Positions 7,777 to 15,903 of a stretch of DNA of 64,000 nt are shown piece by piece. The DNA is from Actinomycetota bacterium (GTDB taxonomy: Bacteria > Actinomycetota > Thermoleophilia > Gaiellales > F1-60-MAGs149): NCBI GenBank assembly GCA_009885805.1, contig VFJZ01000012.1, forward strand, positions 1 to 64,000, in the 5' to 3' direction. Under the pieces are notes generated by a model that worked only from the letters and a program-made list of their open reading frames with translations, made no database searches and was not told the origin of the DNA. The translations under genes were made by a program, and so were the position numbers. Numbering within the stretch: the first letter of the stretch is position 1; each line of letters starts with the position of its first letter.

Positions 7777-9038
7777 CAGAGCTTGTGGACGTGGGGTGCA
7801 GACGCCCCTGCGGTGCCGGTGGCGTTGCGCAGATCAACGACCAGCGGCGCGAACTCCTGCACCCTGGCGAAGTCGATCGCTCGGTGCGCGGTGACGATCA
7901 CGGCGCAGTCACAGCGTCGCAGCACCTCGTCGGTCAGGTCGACCGAGGCGAGTTCGCCGTGAGCCGGCACGTGGGGATCGTGGTAGGAGACGACGGCGCC
8001 GTCGGCCTGGAGCAGGGCGATGATCTTCTCGGCCGGCGACTCGCGGACGTCGTCGATATCGGCCTTGTAGGCAATGCCGAGCACCAGGACGCGCGCACCG
8101 CGGACGCTACGCTCGACGTCGTTCAGGGCCCGCGCGATCTTCGTCGAGCAGAAGTACGGCATGTTCTCGTTGACCTTGCCGGCCAGTTCGATGAACTCCG
8201 TGTAGAAATCGAACTCCCGGGCCCGCCACGAGAGGTAGAACGGATCGAGCGGCAGGCAGTGCCCCCCGAGGCCGGGGCCGGGCAGGAAGCGCATGAACCC
8301 GAACGGCTTCGTCGCGGCGGCCTCGACGACCTCCCAGATGTCGATGCCCATACGGTCGCAGAGCATCGCCATCTCGTTGATGAAGGCGATGTTGACCGAC
8401 CGGAAGATGTTCTCCAGCAGCTTCGACAGCTCGGCAGCATCGGGCGACGACACCTCGACGATGGTCTCGCAACAGGCCGCGTAGAGCTCGGCCGCGCGAG
8501 CCGTGCAGGCGGGCGTCACGCCACCGACGACCTTCGGCGTGTTCGCGACCGTCCAGTCCGTCCGACCCGGATCGATCCGCTCGGGCGAGAAGGCGAGGTG
8601 GAAGTCGCTGCCGACGTCGAGGCCCGAGCGTTCGAGGATGCCGCGCAGGAGCCCGTTCGTCGTCCCCGGGTAGGTGGTCGACTCGAGCACGACGAGGTGG
8701 CCGCGCCGGAGGTAGCGGAGCACCGACTCGGCGGCAGCGGCGATGTAGGTCGTGTCGGGCTCCCGGTTCTGCGTCAGTGGCGTCGGCACGCAGATGACGA
8801 TCGCGTTCGTGGCAGCCACAGAGGCGTACGACGTGTCGGCGACGAGGGCGCCGGAGGCGACCAGCGGCGCGAGTTCATCGGAGGTGACGTCGCCGATGTA
8901 CGACTCGCCGGCGTTGAGCGCTGCCACCTTGATCGGATCCGGATCGACGCAGACGACCGACCGGCCGACCTGCGCGAAACGCACGGCCAGGGGCAGGCCG
9001 ACATAGCCCGCACCGATCACAGCAACGTCACGAACCAT
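7776..9038 (-). CDS. UDP-sugar 6-dehydrogenase (WbpA/TviB-like nucleotide sugar dehydrogenase)
   Basis: A protein of about 420 residues that oxidises a UDP-hexose, probably UDP-GlcNAc, to the uronic acid through two NAD-dependent steps. The NAD-binding motif is VAVIGAGYVGLPLAVRFAQ, and the catalytic cysteine lies in GPGLGGHCLPLDPFYL. The central domain carries FSPERIDPG and ENIFRSVNIAFINE, as in WbpA. The downstream Gfo/Idh and acyltransferase genes fit a surface-polysaccharide sugar route. I start at the ATG at 9038 (MVRDVAVIGAG); a GTG nine bases upstream is possible. The ATG shares a CATG with a potential start of the divergent Nudix gene. Confidence 0.9.
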   Translation of the reverse strand: MVRDVAVIGAGYVGLPLAVRFAQVGRSVVCVDPDPIKVAALNAGESYIGDVTSDELAPLVASGALVADTSYASVAATNAIVICVPTPLTQNREPDTTYIAAAAESVLRYLRRGHLVVLESTTYPGTTNGLLRGILERSGLDVGSDFHLAFSPERIDPGRTDWTVANTPKVVGGVTPACTARAAELYAACCETIVEVSSPDAAELSKLLENIFRSVNIAFINEMAMLCDRMGIDIWEVVEAAATKPFGFMRFLPGPGLGGHCLPLDPFYLSWRAREFDFYTEFIELAGKVNENMPYFCSTKIARALNDVERSVRGARVLVLGIAYKADIDDVRESPAEKIIALLQADGAVVSYHDPHVPAHGELASVDLTDEVLRRCDCAVIVTAHRAIDFARVQEFAPLVVDLRNATGTAGASAPHVHKL

Positions 9039-9054
9039 GCGCCACACTGTACCG

Positions 9055-9555
9055 ATGGGCCGTTCGAGCGACGATCAGTCGGAGCGGTTCCAGGTCGTCG
9101 ACGAGCACGACCGCGAGCTACGCACCGCGACCCGCGCCGAGTGCCACGCCGATCCCGGCCTGATCCACCGCTCGGTCTTCGTGATCGTCGAGACCGACGC
9201 CGGCCGGCTGTTTCAGCGGCGCGGGCTCCTGAAGGACACGCACCCGGGCTGGTGGTGCCTGTCCTGCGCGGGCCATGTGGCCGCCGGTGAGAGCTACGCC
9301 GAGTCGGCGCGTCGCGAACTGGCCGAGGAGACGGGCATCGAGGGCGTCGAGCTCGAACGCATCGGGACGCTGCTGATGCGGTTCGCGGACGAGACCGAGA
9401 TGGCTGGCATCTTCGCCGCTACGCACAGCGGCGAGATGATCGTGCGACCGCCGGAGGTGATCGGCCTCGTCGCGTTCCCGGCGGGCTCCGAGCCGGATCC
9501 TCTGACACCGTCGGCCAGGCTCGTCCTCGACTTCCTGCACGCCCAGAAGGGGTAG
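9055..9555 (+). CDS. Nudix hydrolase
   Basis: A Nudix-fold hydrolase of about 166 residues, cleaving a nucleoside diphosphate linked to some other group and needing Mg2+. A complete Nudix box is visible, GHVAAGESYAESAR followed by RELAEETGI, matching Gx5Ex7REUxEExGU in every position. The N-terminal segment (VVDEHDRELRTATRAECHADPGLIHRSVFVIV) resembles the isopentenyl-diphosphate isomerase-like Nudix subgroup, but substrate cannot be assigned. I start at the ATG at 9055, which leaves 16 bp to the divergent dehydrogenase start. The ATG at 9037 is in frame and would overlap it. No clear ribosome-binding site precedes either. Confidence 0.88.
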   Translation: MGRSSDDQSERFQVVDEHDRELRTATRAECHADPGLIHRSVFVIVETDAGRLFQRRGLLKDTHPGWWCLSCAGHVAAGESYAESARRELAEETGIEGVELERIGTLLMRFADETEMAGIFAATHSGEMIVRPPEVIGLVAFPAGSEPDPLTPSARLVLDFLHAQKG

Positions 9556-9602
9556 GCGGTACGGCCCTTCCGACGATTGCGACCGCCGCGTAACCTGGTG
9601 CG

Positions 9603-10658
9603 GTGCGACGAGACGCCCTCATCGAGTGGCTCGCGACCGCTCGCCGGTCGCGCCTGATCGCCGCTGCTCGCCGGGCCGGTGCGGGCGCCGACGCCGAGGA
9701 CGCCGTCCAGGACGTCCTCAGTCGACTGGCCCTCGACACCGCGGCGCTGCCGGCCGAGGCCGGGCGCGCGCTCGCGTACGCGACCGTTGCCGTGCGACGG
9801 CGGGCGATCGACCTGCACCGCCGCGCCCTCGGTGAGCCGCGTGCGACGGAGACGGCCGACGCGCTCGCGGACGAAGCGCTCGACCGTCAGTCGGCCCTGC
9901 GGGCGTTCGCCCAGGCCGTCGCGGGCCTGCCCGAGACGGCCCGCGCTGTGGTGGTCCTCGACGCGGCCGGCTGGAGTCGGGCCGCCGTCGGCGCGCGCCT
10001 GCAGATCACGGAGCGAGCCGTCAAGAGGTCGCTTGACCGCTATCGCGTAGAAGCGGTCACCCGTGCCGCCGCCGCCGTGAGCGGCGAAGACTGCGACCGG
10101 CTGGGGCCGACGCTGCAGGCGTATGCCGCCGGCGCCGGCGAACCGCGCGCGGACGGCCCGGTCGCGCAGCACCTCGAGGTCTGCCTTCCCTGCCGTCTGG
10201 CCCTCGCCCGGGCACGCGCCCAGCGGGCGGCGCTGCGCGCGCTCTACCCCCCGCCGTCGGCGTTCGCCCTCGCACCCGCGCCGGCTGCCGCCGCGCCGCT
10301 CCTCCCGCTGGGGTTCAAGGTCGGGGCGGCGATCGTCGCTGCGATGGCCGCGGTCGGCGGCAGCCAGATCCTGCAGCCCGGACGCGAGGCGCCGGCCCGC
10401 GCCGCTGCACTGCGGGCCCCGGTCGTGGAGCTCCACGTCCGCGCCGCCGCGACGGGGCCCGGGCTCGAGCGCGCCGGACGCCGCTCGGCCCGGGCGGCGC
10501 TCGTCGCCGCCCGCCGGGCGACGCCGCCGCCACCGCCGCCACCCGCACGTCCGCAGAAGGCGCGCGTGACGAGGGCCGAGCCGCGAGCGGCGGCGGCCCC
10601 GGTCAGCGGCGGCTGCGACCTCGGCGGACTCGGACTCTGCGGGCTCGAAGGAGGCTGA
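9603..10658 (+). CDS. ECF-type sigma factor fused to an anti-sigma-like zinc-binding, membrane-spanning tail
   Basis: A 351-residue fusion. Residues 10-75 resemble sigma region 2 (GADAEDAVQDVLSRL, AVRRRAIDLHRR). Residues 95-150 resemble region 4 (LRAFAQAVAGLPETARAVVV, LQITERAVKRSLDRYR). A linker leads to a ZAS-like zinc site (H190, C194, C197 in HLEVCLPC), as in anti-sigma factors. A single membrane helix follows at about 238-257 (FKVGAAIVAAMAAVGGSQIL), then a proline- and arginine-rich outer tail ending in two cysteine-bearing glycine motifs. The simplest reading is a membrane-tethered sigma factor carrying its own inhibitor. Start is GTG. No separate anti-sigma gene is adjacent. Confidence 0.75.
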   Translation: MRRDALIEWLATARRSRLIAAARRAGAGADAEDAVQDVLSRLALDTAALPAEAGRALAYATVAVRRRAIDLHRRALGEPRATETADALADEALDRQSALRAFAQAVAGLPETARAVVVLDAAGWSRAAVGARLQITERAVKRSLDRYRVEAVTRAAAAVSGEDCDRLGPTLQAYAAGAGEPRADGPVAQHLEVCLPCRLALARARAQRAALRALYPPPSAFALAPAPAAAAPLLPLGFKVGAAIVAAMAAVGGSQILQPGREAPARAAALRAPVVELHVRAAATGPGLERAGRRSARAALVAARRATPPPPPPPARPQKARVTRAEPRAAAAPVSGGCDLGGLGLCGLEGG

Positions 10659-10678
10659 CCGCTCGTGGTTCGACGCGG

Positions 10679-11584
10679 CTACGTGCCGCGCCGCACGTCG
10701 GCCAGCCAGCCGCCGAGTTCCGGCCCGCCGAACGCAGCCACGGCGCGGGCATATTTGTCGTCGACGCCCCACGCCCAGAAGTCGAACTCGATGTCCGAGA
10801 CGGCCTTCTGGATGCACGCCCAGAGTGTCCAGCCGTAGTTCGCCATCGCCGCCCACAGGTGCGCGCGGGCGACGCGGTTGCACAGCGGCTCGCCGAAGTA
10901 CAGCTCGATCAAGCGCTCGAGGCGCTCGGGGCCGAGCTTCGACTCGGCGGCCGTGTTGCCCAGCTCGAAACACGGGTCGTTCATGCCGCCGTACTCGTAG
11001 TCGATGATGCGGAACCCGTCCGGGGTGTCGATGTAGTTGGCGGCGAGCAGGTCGTTGTTGCACGGGACGACCGCCGCTCCCTGCACCGCCATTGCCTGCT
11101 CGATCCGCTGGACGACGGCGGTGTGGTCGTCGTAGTCGTCGGGAATCTGGAAGCCGTGCTCGGCGCAGATGTGCCGGTACCGCTCCTGGATCCGGAACAT
11201 GTCGAACGGGTTGCCGAACGCCGGGCCGGCGTGCAGGCGCGTCAGCGACGCGGCGATCTTCTCCACGGCACCCGGGCGGTGCAACGACTCCTCCGACTGC
11301 ACCTCGCCATCGATCCATTCGAGCACCATCACGGGGATGTCGCCGACGGTGTACGGGACGGCCGCGCCGACGCCGGCCGCGGCCGCGGCCAGCGTGTTGC
11401 GGTACTCGGCCTGGCGATCGACCGCGAGCAGCGAGGAATCCCGGCCGGGGATGCGCACGCAGTAGCGACGACCGGCGACCGTGAGGCGGTAGTTCGTGTT
11501 CGTCAGACCGCCGTCGATCGGCTCGACGCCGACGGTCTGACCGGCGAAGGCGGGGACGCCGGCGATGACGTCGTCGATCGTCAC
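10679..11584 (-). CDS. Choline/ethanolamine-kinase-like phosphotransferase (APH superfamily)
   Basis: A 301-residue small-molecule kinase of the aminoglycoside-phosphotransferase fold. The glycine-rich region is DGGLTNTNYRLTVAG, the phosphate-lysine position is replaced within YCVRIPG (arginine), the catalytic loop is CNNDLLAANY, and the metal-binding motif is FRIIDYEYGGMND. The CxNDxxxxN and IDYEYG combination is closer to choline kinase (LicA-like) than to antibiotic kinases. The start overlaps the upstream HAD gene by 4 bp, so kinase and phosphatase-like proteins are made together. The substrate is unknown; choline, ethanolamine or a sugar are all possible. Confidence 0.8.
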   Translation of the reverse strand: MTIDDVIAGVPAFAGQTVGVEPIDGGLTNTNYRLTVAGRRYCVRIPGRDSSLLAVDRQAEYRNTLAAAAAGVGAAVPYTVGDIPVMVLEWIDGEVQSEESLHRPGAVEKIAASLTRLHAGPAFGNPFDMFRIQERYRHICAEHGFQIPDDYDDHTAVVQRIEQAMAVQGAAVVPCNNDLLAANYIDTPDGFRIIDYEYGGMNDPCFELGNTAAESKLGPERLERLIELYFGEPLCNRVARAHLWAAMANYGWTLWACIQKAVSDIEFDFWAWGVDDKYARAVAAFGGPELGGWLADVRRGT

Positions 11585-12282
11585 GCCGCGCCCACGGCCG
11601 CGAGCAGATCGATCGCCAGGTCACGATCGAGGCGGTCGACGACGACATCGGCCGCGCCGAGGGCCTCGCGAGCCCCCGACGTGTGGACGGCGACGCAGCG
11701 CATACCAGCCGCCTTCGCCGCCTCGACGCCAACACGAGTGTCCTCGATCACGAGGCAGTCAGCGGCCTCGAGGCCCCGTCGCTCCTGGCGCAGGGCAGCC
11801 AGACAGCGAACGTACGTCTCGGGATGCGGCTTGCCCGCAGCGACGTCGTCGATGCTGACGATGATGTCGAACAGGTCGCCGAGCCCGTGCTGATGGAGCA
11901 CGAACGCGATCTCCTCGCGCACCGCTCCGGAACCGATCGCGACCGGCACGCGGCCGGCGATCTCGCGCACGAACGCCGTGATCTCCGGCGTCATCGTCGG
12001 CTCGGCGGCGACGACCGCCTTGTAGCGGTCGATCTTCTGCCGCAGGAGCGCATTGCAGAGTGTGGGGTCGGCCGTCCGGCCGTGCAGTTCGAGGGCCCGG
12101 ACGATGATCTCCGGATCCGACAGTCCCGACAGCTCGCGGTAGTAGAACGCGGAGTCGAACTCGATGCCGATCGCCGCGAACGCGTCGCGGAACAACCGGT
12201 CGAGAATCGGCTCATCGAGGGACAGCGTCCCGTTGAAATCGAAGATCACCGCCGCCGGCGGCTCTCCGCCTAGAAGCCCCAA
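11581..12282 (-). CDS. HAD-superfamily hydrolase (beta-phosphoglucomutase-like, DxN variant)
   Basis: A protein of about 233 residues with a C1-cap HAD fold. Motif I reads FDFNGTLS, so the nucleophile Asp is kept but the usual second Asp (DxD) is Asn. Motif II is AIGSGA, and motif III/IV is KPHPETYVRCL with VIEDTRVGVEAAKAAGM. Loss of the second Asp weakens classical phosphatase chemistry, as in phosphonatase-like members, so activity is uncertain. The start is either TTG at 12282, overlapping ccdA by 13 bp, or the GTG at 12249 (VIFDFNG). The downstream choline-kinase-like gene overlaps by 4 bp. Confidence 0.8.
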   Translation of the reverse strand: MGLLGGEPPAAVIFDFNGTLSLDEPILDRLFRDAFAAIGIEFDSAFYYRELSGLSDPEIIVRALELHGRTADPTLCNALLRQKIDRYKAVVAAEPTMTPEITAFVREIAGRVPVAIGSGAVREEIAFVLHQHGLGDLFDIIVSIDDVAAGKPHPETYVRCLAALRQERRGLEAADCLVIEDTRVGVEAAKAAGMRCVAVHTSGAREALGAADVVVDRLDRDLAIDLLAAVGAA

Positions 12283-12983
12283 TCCGCCCCCAGTTCGGCC
12301 GTGATGCGGGTCATCTCACCTGACGCGAGCAGGATACCCGCGACGACCATCACCGCGCCACCGAACCGGTTCACGAGGGCGCCGTGCCGCCGGAAGACCC
12401 CGAGGACGGACAGGGTCGAGGACGTCGCCAGCCCGGCAACCAGGAACGGCAGCCCGAGGCCGAGGGAGTAGGCGACCAACAGGGCGGCACCCTCGGCCGG
12501 ACCGCTCTGGCTTGCGAACGTGAGGATGGCGGACAGCACCGGGCCGATGCAGGGCGTCCAACCGATCGCGAAGGCCGCGCCGGTGCCGAGGGCGCCCAGC
12601 AGCGAGGCGCGCGCCGGCTTCCAGTGCGTCCCGAACTCTCGTCCGAAGACACGAGAGGCGAACCCGACGAGGGCCAAGCCCATCACGACCATCAGAAACC
12701 CGCCGACCAGCTCGAGCGAGCGGCGATGGTCGGCGAGCAGCGAGCCGGCCCAGCCGACGCCGGCGCCGTAGGCCGAAAAAACGATCGTGAAGCCGAGCAC
12801 GAAGAACCCCGTGGTGATCGACACGCGCCGGACGTTCTGTGACAGGTCGCCGTAGGCGACGCCGGAGACGAACGACAGGTAGGCGGGGACGAGCGGCATC
12901 ACGCAGGGTGAGACGAACGAGACGAAGCCGGCCGCGAAGGCCGTTGCGAGGCCGAGCAGGCTCAGCTCGATCACGGCCAGCAT
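12270..12983 (-). CDS. ccdA: CcdA/DsbD-type thiol-disulfide membrane transporter
   Basis: A six-helix membrane protein of 237 residues that passes reducing equivalents from cytoplasmic thioredoxin across the membrane for cytochrome c maturation or other outer thiols. Its two redox cysteines appear in the family contexts FVSFVSPCVMPLVPAYLS and IGWTPCIGPVLSAIL, and the helices alternate through the whole length. The ATG at 12983 overlaps the TGA of the upstream TlpA gene by one base (TGATG), fixing the start and showing that the pair is coupled. TlpA is the expected outer partner that CcdA keeps reduced. Confidence 0.92.
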   Translation of the reverse strand: MLAVIELSLLGLATAFAAGFVSFVSPCVMPLVPAYLSFVSGVAYGDLSQNVRRVSITTGFFVLGFTIVFSAYGAGVGWAGSLLADHRRSLELVGGFLMVVMGLALVGFASRVFGREFGTHWKPARASLLGALGTGAAFAIGWTPCIGPVLSAILTFASQSGPAEGAALLVAYSLGLGLPFLVAGLATSSTLSVLGVFRRHGALVNRFGGAVMVVAGILLASGEMTRITAELGADWGF

Positions 12984-13531
12984 CACGCTGCTCCGGCGAC
13001 CATCGCGTCGAGCTCCTCGCGGGTGGTCGGGCCCAGCTTCCGCGCCCGCAGGCGGCCCTCGGCGTCGACGACGAACGTGGACGGCAGCCCCCCGACCGCC
13101 CACGCATTCTTGACGGCTGCCTGGGGGTCGAAGACGTGAGGCCACGACCAGCCGACCTTGCCGGCGAAGTCCCGGGCCGCCGGGCCGGCGTCCTCGGTGT
13201 TGACGGAGAGCATCTGCACCTCGGGATGCGCCTTCGCGAAGGAGACCAGCTCGGGTGCCTCGTCGCGGCACGGACCGCACCACGACGCCCAGAAGTTGAC
13301 GACGACGACCCGGCCGCGGTAGGTGGCGAGATCGATAGGGCCCGTGCCATCGAGCGCCGGGCCCGCGAGCGGCGGCGCCGGCTCGGCGTTCACCGTCGTC
13401 GGCGGCGACAGAAACGCGGCCGCGGCCGGCGGCGCGGTCACGGCGTCCTGATTCGCGAGCCCGACCACGAGGACCCCCGCGAGGCCGCTGACCGCGGCGA
13501 TGGCGGCGAGCGCGATCAGGGCACGACGCAT
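12983..13531 (-). CDS. TlpA/ResA-like membrane-anchored thioredoxin
   Basis: A 182-residue outward-facing thioredoxin. Residues 5-27 form an uncleaved anchor or signal (ALIALAAIAAVSGLAGVLVV). A spacer leads to the thioredoxin fold with VVVNFWASWCGPCRDEAPEL (CGPC active site) and the cis-proline loop GGLPSTFVVDAEG. ResA/TlpA proteins reduce apocytochrome c or other exported thiols and receive electrons from CcdA, encoded immediately downstream with a one-base overlap. The promoter region upstream carries a short tandem repeat at 13550-13581. Confidence 0.92.
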   Translation of the reverse strand: MRRALIALAAIAAVSGLAGVLVVGLANQDAVTAPPAAAAFLSPPTTVNAEPAPPLAGPALDGTGPIDLATYRGRVVVVNFWASWCGPCRDEAPELVSFAKAHPEVQMLSVNTEDAGPAARDFAGKVGWSWPHVFDPQAAVKNAWAVGGLPSTFVVDAEGRLRARKLGPTTREELDAMVAGAA

Positions 13532-13549
13532 GGTGTCAGTCTACCGACC

Positions 13550-13581
13550 CGAATCGAAACGCCCGCGAATCGAAACGCCGG
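13550..13581. repeat. Two-copy 16-bp tandem repeat upstream of the TlpA gene
   Basis: CGAATCGAAACGCCCG at 13550-13565 is followed directly by CGAATCGAAACGCCGG at 13566-13581 (15 of 16 identical), and a decayed third copy (CGATCGAAC) follows. It occupies the 66-bp spacer between the TlpA start and the BKACE stop, so a regulator site on the TlpA promoter is possible. No known operator was recognised. Confidence 0.6.
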
Positions 13582-13597
13582 CGATCGAACCCGACCG

Positions 13598-14425
13598 TCA
13601 GCGCAGGAGCGCGCGCACGTCGTCGGGCTCCATCGGATGCCGACCGACTGCGTGTGCGAGCCGCGCAGCGATCTCGACGAGCTCGGCGTTCGACGCCGCC
13701 TCGCCACCGTCGGGGAGCGTCGAGGAGTCCTGGAACCCGCAGCGGACGTGGTGACCGGCTGCCGCCGCGACCGCCTGTGCAATCGGGCTCGCCTCGTCCT
13801 CGCCGCTCATCACGACGTCGAAGCGCGGGAAGGTGGCGTTGCAGGCGTCCGCGAGTCGCAGGACATTGTGCGGCGTGCCCGCCATGCGACCGGAGCCGTG
13901 GCCGTCGGAGGGGCCCAGCTCGGCGACGATGTACGGCGCCTTCGAGAGGAGCGAGTCGTTGTACAGCGTCTCGAAGTCGCCGAGCGAGTCGACGCCGATC
14001 ACGACCGGCTGCGGCCGGACGCCGGCCCGCTCACACGCCTCGAGGATCTGGCGCGCCTCCTCGCGATGAGCCGGCTGGTCGGGCTCGGGCGGCCGGACGC
14101 CGACGGTGGCGAGGTCCGGCGGTGCGCGCAGGACGTCGAACAGGGCCGTGACCGTCCCGAGCGACGTCGCCCGCGTGCGCTGCGTCGAGATCGAGATCGG
14201 CACGTCGACCTTGCCGCGGATCGCCGCGACGACGTCGTCGATGACGAGATCGAACGCGGGGAGCCCGTCCTTCCGGCGCACGTGGACGTGGATCACGCCG
14301 GCGCCAGCGTCCACCGCCCGCTTCGCCTCCGTCGCCAGCTCGTCGGCGCTGATCGGCAGCTTCGGGCACTCCAGTCGCGAGCGCATGCCGTTCAGCGCCG
14401 CCACGATCAGCATCGCGTCGCTCAT
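13598..14425 (-). CDS. BKACE-family enzyme (DUF849, beta-keto acid cleavage / Kce-like)
   Basis: A 275-residue TIM-barrel protein of the beta-keto acid cleavage enzyme family, which uses a divalent metal to condense a beta-keto acid with acetyl-CoA and release acetoacetate plus a CoA ester. The metal/histidine motif reads AGVIHVHVRRKDG, and later barrel strands show VDVPISISTQRT, PQPVVIGVDS and HHVRCGFQDS. The family acts on varied substrates (3-keto-5-aminohexanoate, beta-ketoadipate, dehydrocarnitine), so the true one is unknown. The ATG overlaps the otsA stop by 4 bp (ATGA), an odd pairing with trehalose synthesis. Confidence 0.85.
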   Translation of the reverse strand: MSDAMLIVAALNGMRSRLECPKLPISADELATEAKRAVDAGAGVIHVHVRRKDGLPAFDLVIDDVVAAIRGKVDVPISISTQRTRATSLGTVTALFDVLRAPPDLATVGVRPPEPDQPAHREEARQILEACERAGVRPQPVVIGVDSLGDFETLYNDSLLSKAPYIVAELGPSDGHGSGRMAGTPHNVLRLADACNATFPRFDVVMSGEDEASPIAQAVAAAAGHHVRCGFQDSSTLPDGGEAASNAELVEIAARLAHAVGRHPMEPDDVRALLR

Positions 14426-15891
14426 CGTCCACCTGCCCCGACGATCGAGTCGAGATCGGCGAGCTGAGCGGCGATCCAGGCGCGAACGTCGTGCGCTCTG
14501 ACGTGGGTCCGGATCCCCTCGGCACGCCGCCGGCGCTCGTCGTCGGGCATGGCGAGCGCGGCGGCGATCGCATCCGCCGTCCCCTCGAGGTCGAACGGGT
14601 TGATGGAGAGCGCGTGCCCGCCGATCTCCTCGTGGGCGCCGGCGTTCTCGGACAGGACGAGCACACCGTCCCGCTCGTTGACGAGGGGTGCTTCCTTCGC
14701 GATCAGGTTCATTCCGTCGACGATGGCGTTCACAAGGAGGACGTCGTAGTGTTTGTAGGCAGCGAGGGCGAGGGCAAAGTCATCTGACACCCGCAGGTCG
14801 ATCGGCGTCCACCCCGGGTCGGCGAACTGGTCGTTCACCTCGCGAGCGGCACGCTGGATGGCGCCTACGTACTCGGCATACTCGGGGATCTTGAGCCGGG
14901 AGGGGTCCAGTAGCGCCAGCAACCGGACGCGGCCATGCCACTCGGGGTGTCGGGCGAGGAAACGGGCGAACGCCCGGAAGCCGCGGACGACGTTCTTCGA
15001 AGGATCGGTGCGGTCGACGCGCAAGACGAGTCGCTCGGGGAGGTCGGCTGTCAGGCGCTCGGCGGCGGCCGCCACGGCCGGGTGCGCGGCGAGCAGCTCG
15101 AACGCCGCCGGATCGATCGAGATCGGGTACGAACGGACGCTCGCCGCACCGTCGCGCAGCGTCACGCGCGGCCGGACGTGGTCGACGAATGCCTCGGGCA
15201 GATACTCCTCAGCGGTAGCCAGGAAGGCCCGCACGGAACGGGCTGTCTGGAACCCGACGACGTCGGCGCCGAGCAGGCCGCGCAGGAGGCCGAGCCGCAT
15301 ATCTGCCGTCAGAACGCGCCAGGCGTCGGGGCCCGGCCAGGGGATGTGCGTGAAGTGGGAGAGCGGGGTGCGCAGACCGAGGTCGCGGAGCATGCGCGGC
15401 ACGAGGTAGAGCTGGTAGTCGTGGACGAGCACGGCATCGCTGTCCGCGCTCTCGGCAGCAACCGCGGCCGCGATCACCTCGTTGACGCGCCGGTACGACT
15501 CCCACGCCGCGCGCGTCGCGGCGGTCATCTCCGGCGTGTACGGGCGATTCCACAGTCCGTGCTGGATGAACCACAGCAACGGGTTGGCGAAGACGTTGTA
15601 GTAGCGGTCGTAGTCGGCCGCCTCGACCTCGACGAGCCGGAGTCGGAACCGATGGCCCGCGCCGTCCGTCTCCTCGGCGGCGACGGTACCGGCGTGTTCC
15701 TGCGCGACGACGACGTCCTCGTCCGAGAGCGCGGCGGCGACCCAGGTGACGTCGTGGCTCGCGATCAGTCCCGACAGTGCCGTGACGAGCCCACCGCCGC
15801 CCCTACGGGCCGTGCGACGCCCGTCGACGCGGTCATATTCGATCGGGCCGCGGTTGGAGACGACGACGAGCCGACGACGCGATGCGGGCAT
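14422..15891 (-). CDS. otsA: Trehalose-6-phosphate synthase
   Basis: A 489-residue GT20 glycosyltransferase joining UDP- or ADP-glucose to glucose-6-phosphate. It starts MPASRRRLVVVSNRGPIEY, with the following GGGGLVTALSGL glucose-phosphate loop. Later motifs include YYNVFANPLLWFIQH, VHDYQLYLVPRML, RVDRTDPSKNVVRGF and the nucleotide-sugar region VDGMNLIAKEAPLVNERDG and LSENAGAHEEIGG. I chose the ATG at 15891; a longer frame back to 15987 would be read through the 117-bp repeat element and has no family match. No otsB phosphatase lies beside it. The promoter, if separate from the htrA operon, would sit in or next to the repeat. Confidence 0.93.
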   Translation of the reverse strand: MPASRRRLVVVSNRGPIEYDRVDGRRTARRGGGGLVTALSGLIASHDVTWVAAALSDEDVVVAQEHAGTVAAEETDGAGHRFRLRLVEVEAADYDRYYNVFANPLLWFIQHGLWNRPYTPEMTAATRAAWESYRRVNEVIAAAVAAESADSDAVLVHDYQLYLVPRMLRDLGLRTPLSHFTHIPWPGPDAWRVLTADMRLGLLRGLLGADVVGFQTARSVRAFLATAEEYLPEAFVDHVRPRVTLRDGAASVRSYPISIDPAAFELLAAHPAVAAAAERLTADLPERLVLRVDRTDPSKNVVRGFRAFARFLARHPEWHGRVRLLALLDPSRLKIPEYAEYVGAIQRAAREVNDQFADPGWTPIDLRVSDDFALALAAYKHYDVLLVNAIVDGMNLIAKEAPLVNERDGVLVLSENAGAHEEIGGHALSINPFDLEGTADAIAAALAMPDDERRRRAEGIRTHVRAHDVRAWIAAQLADLDSIVGAGGR

Positions 15892-15903
15892 GGCATCGGA
15901 GCG

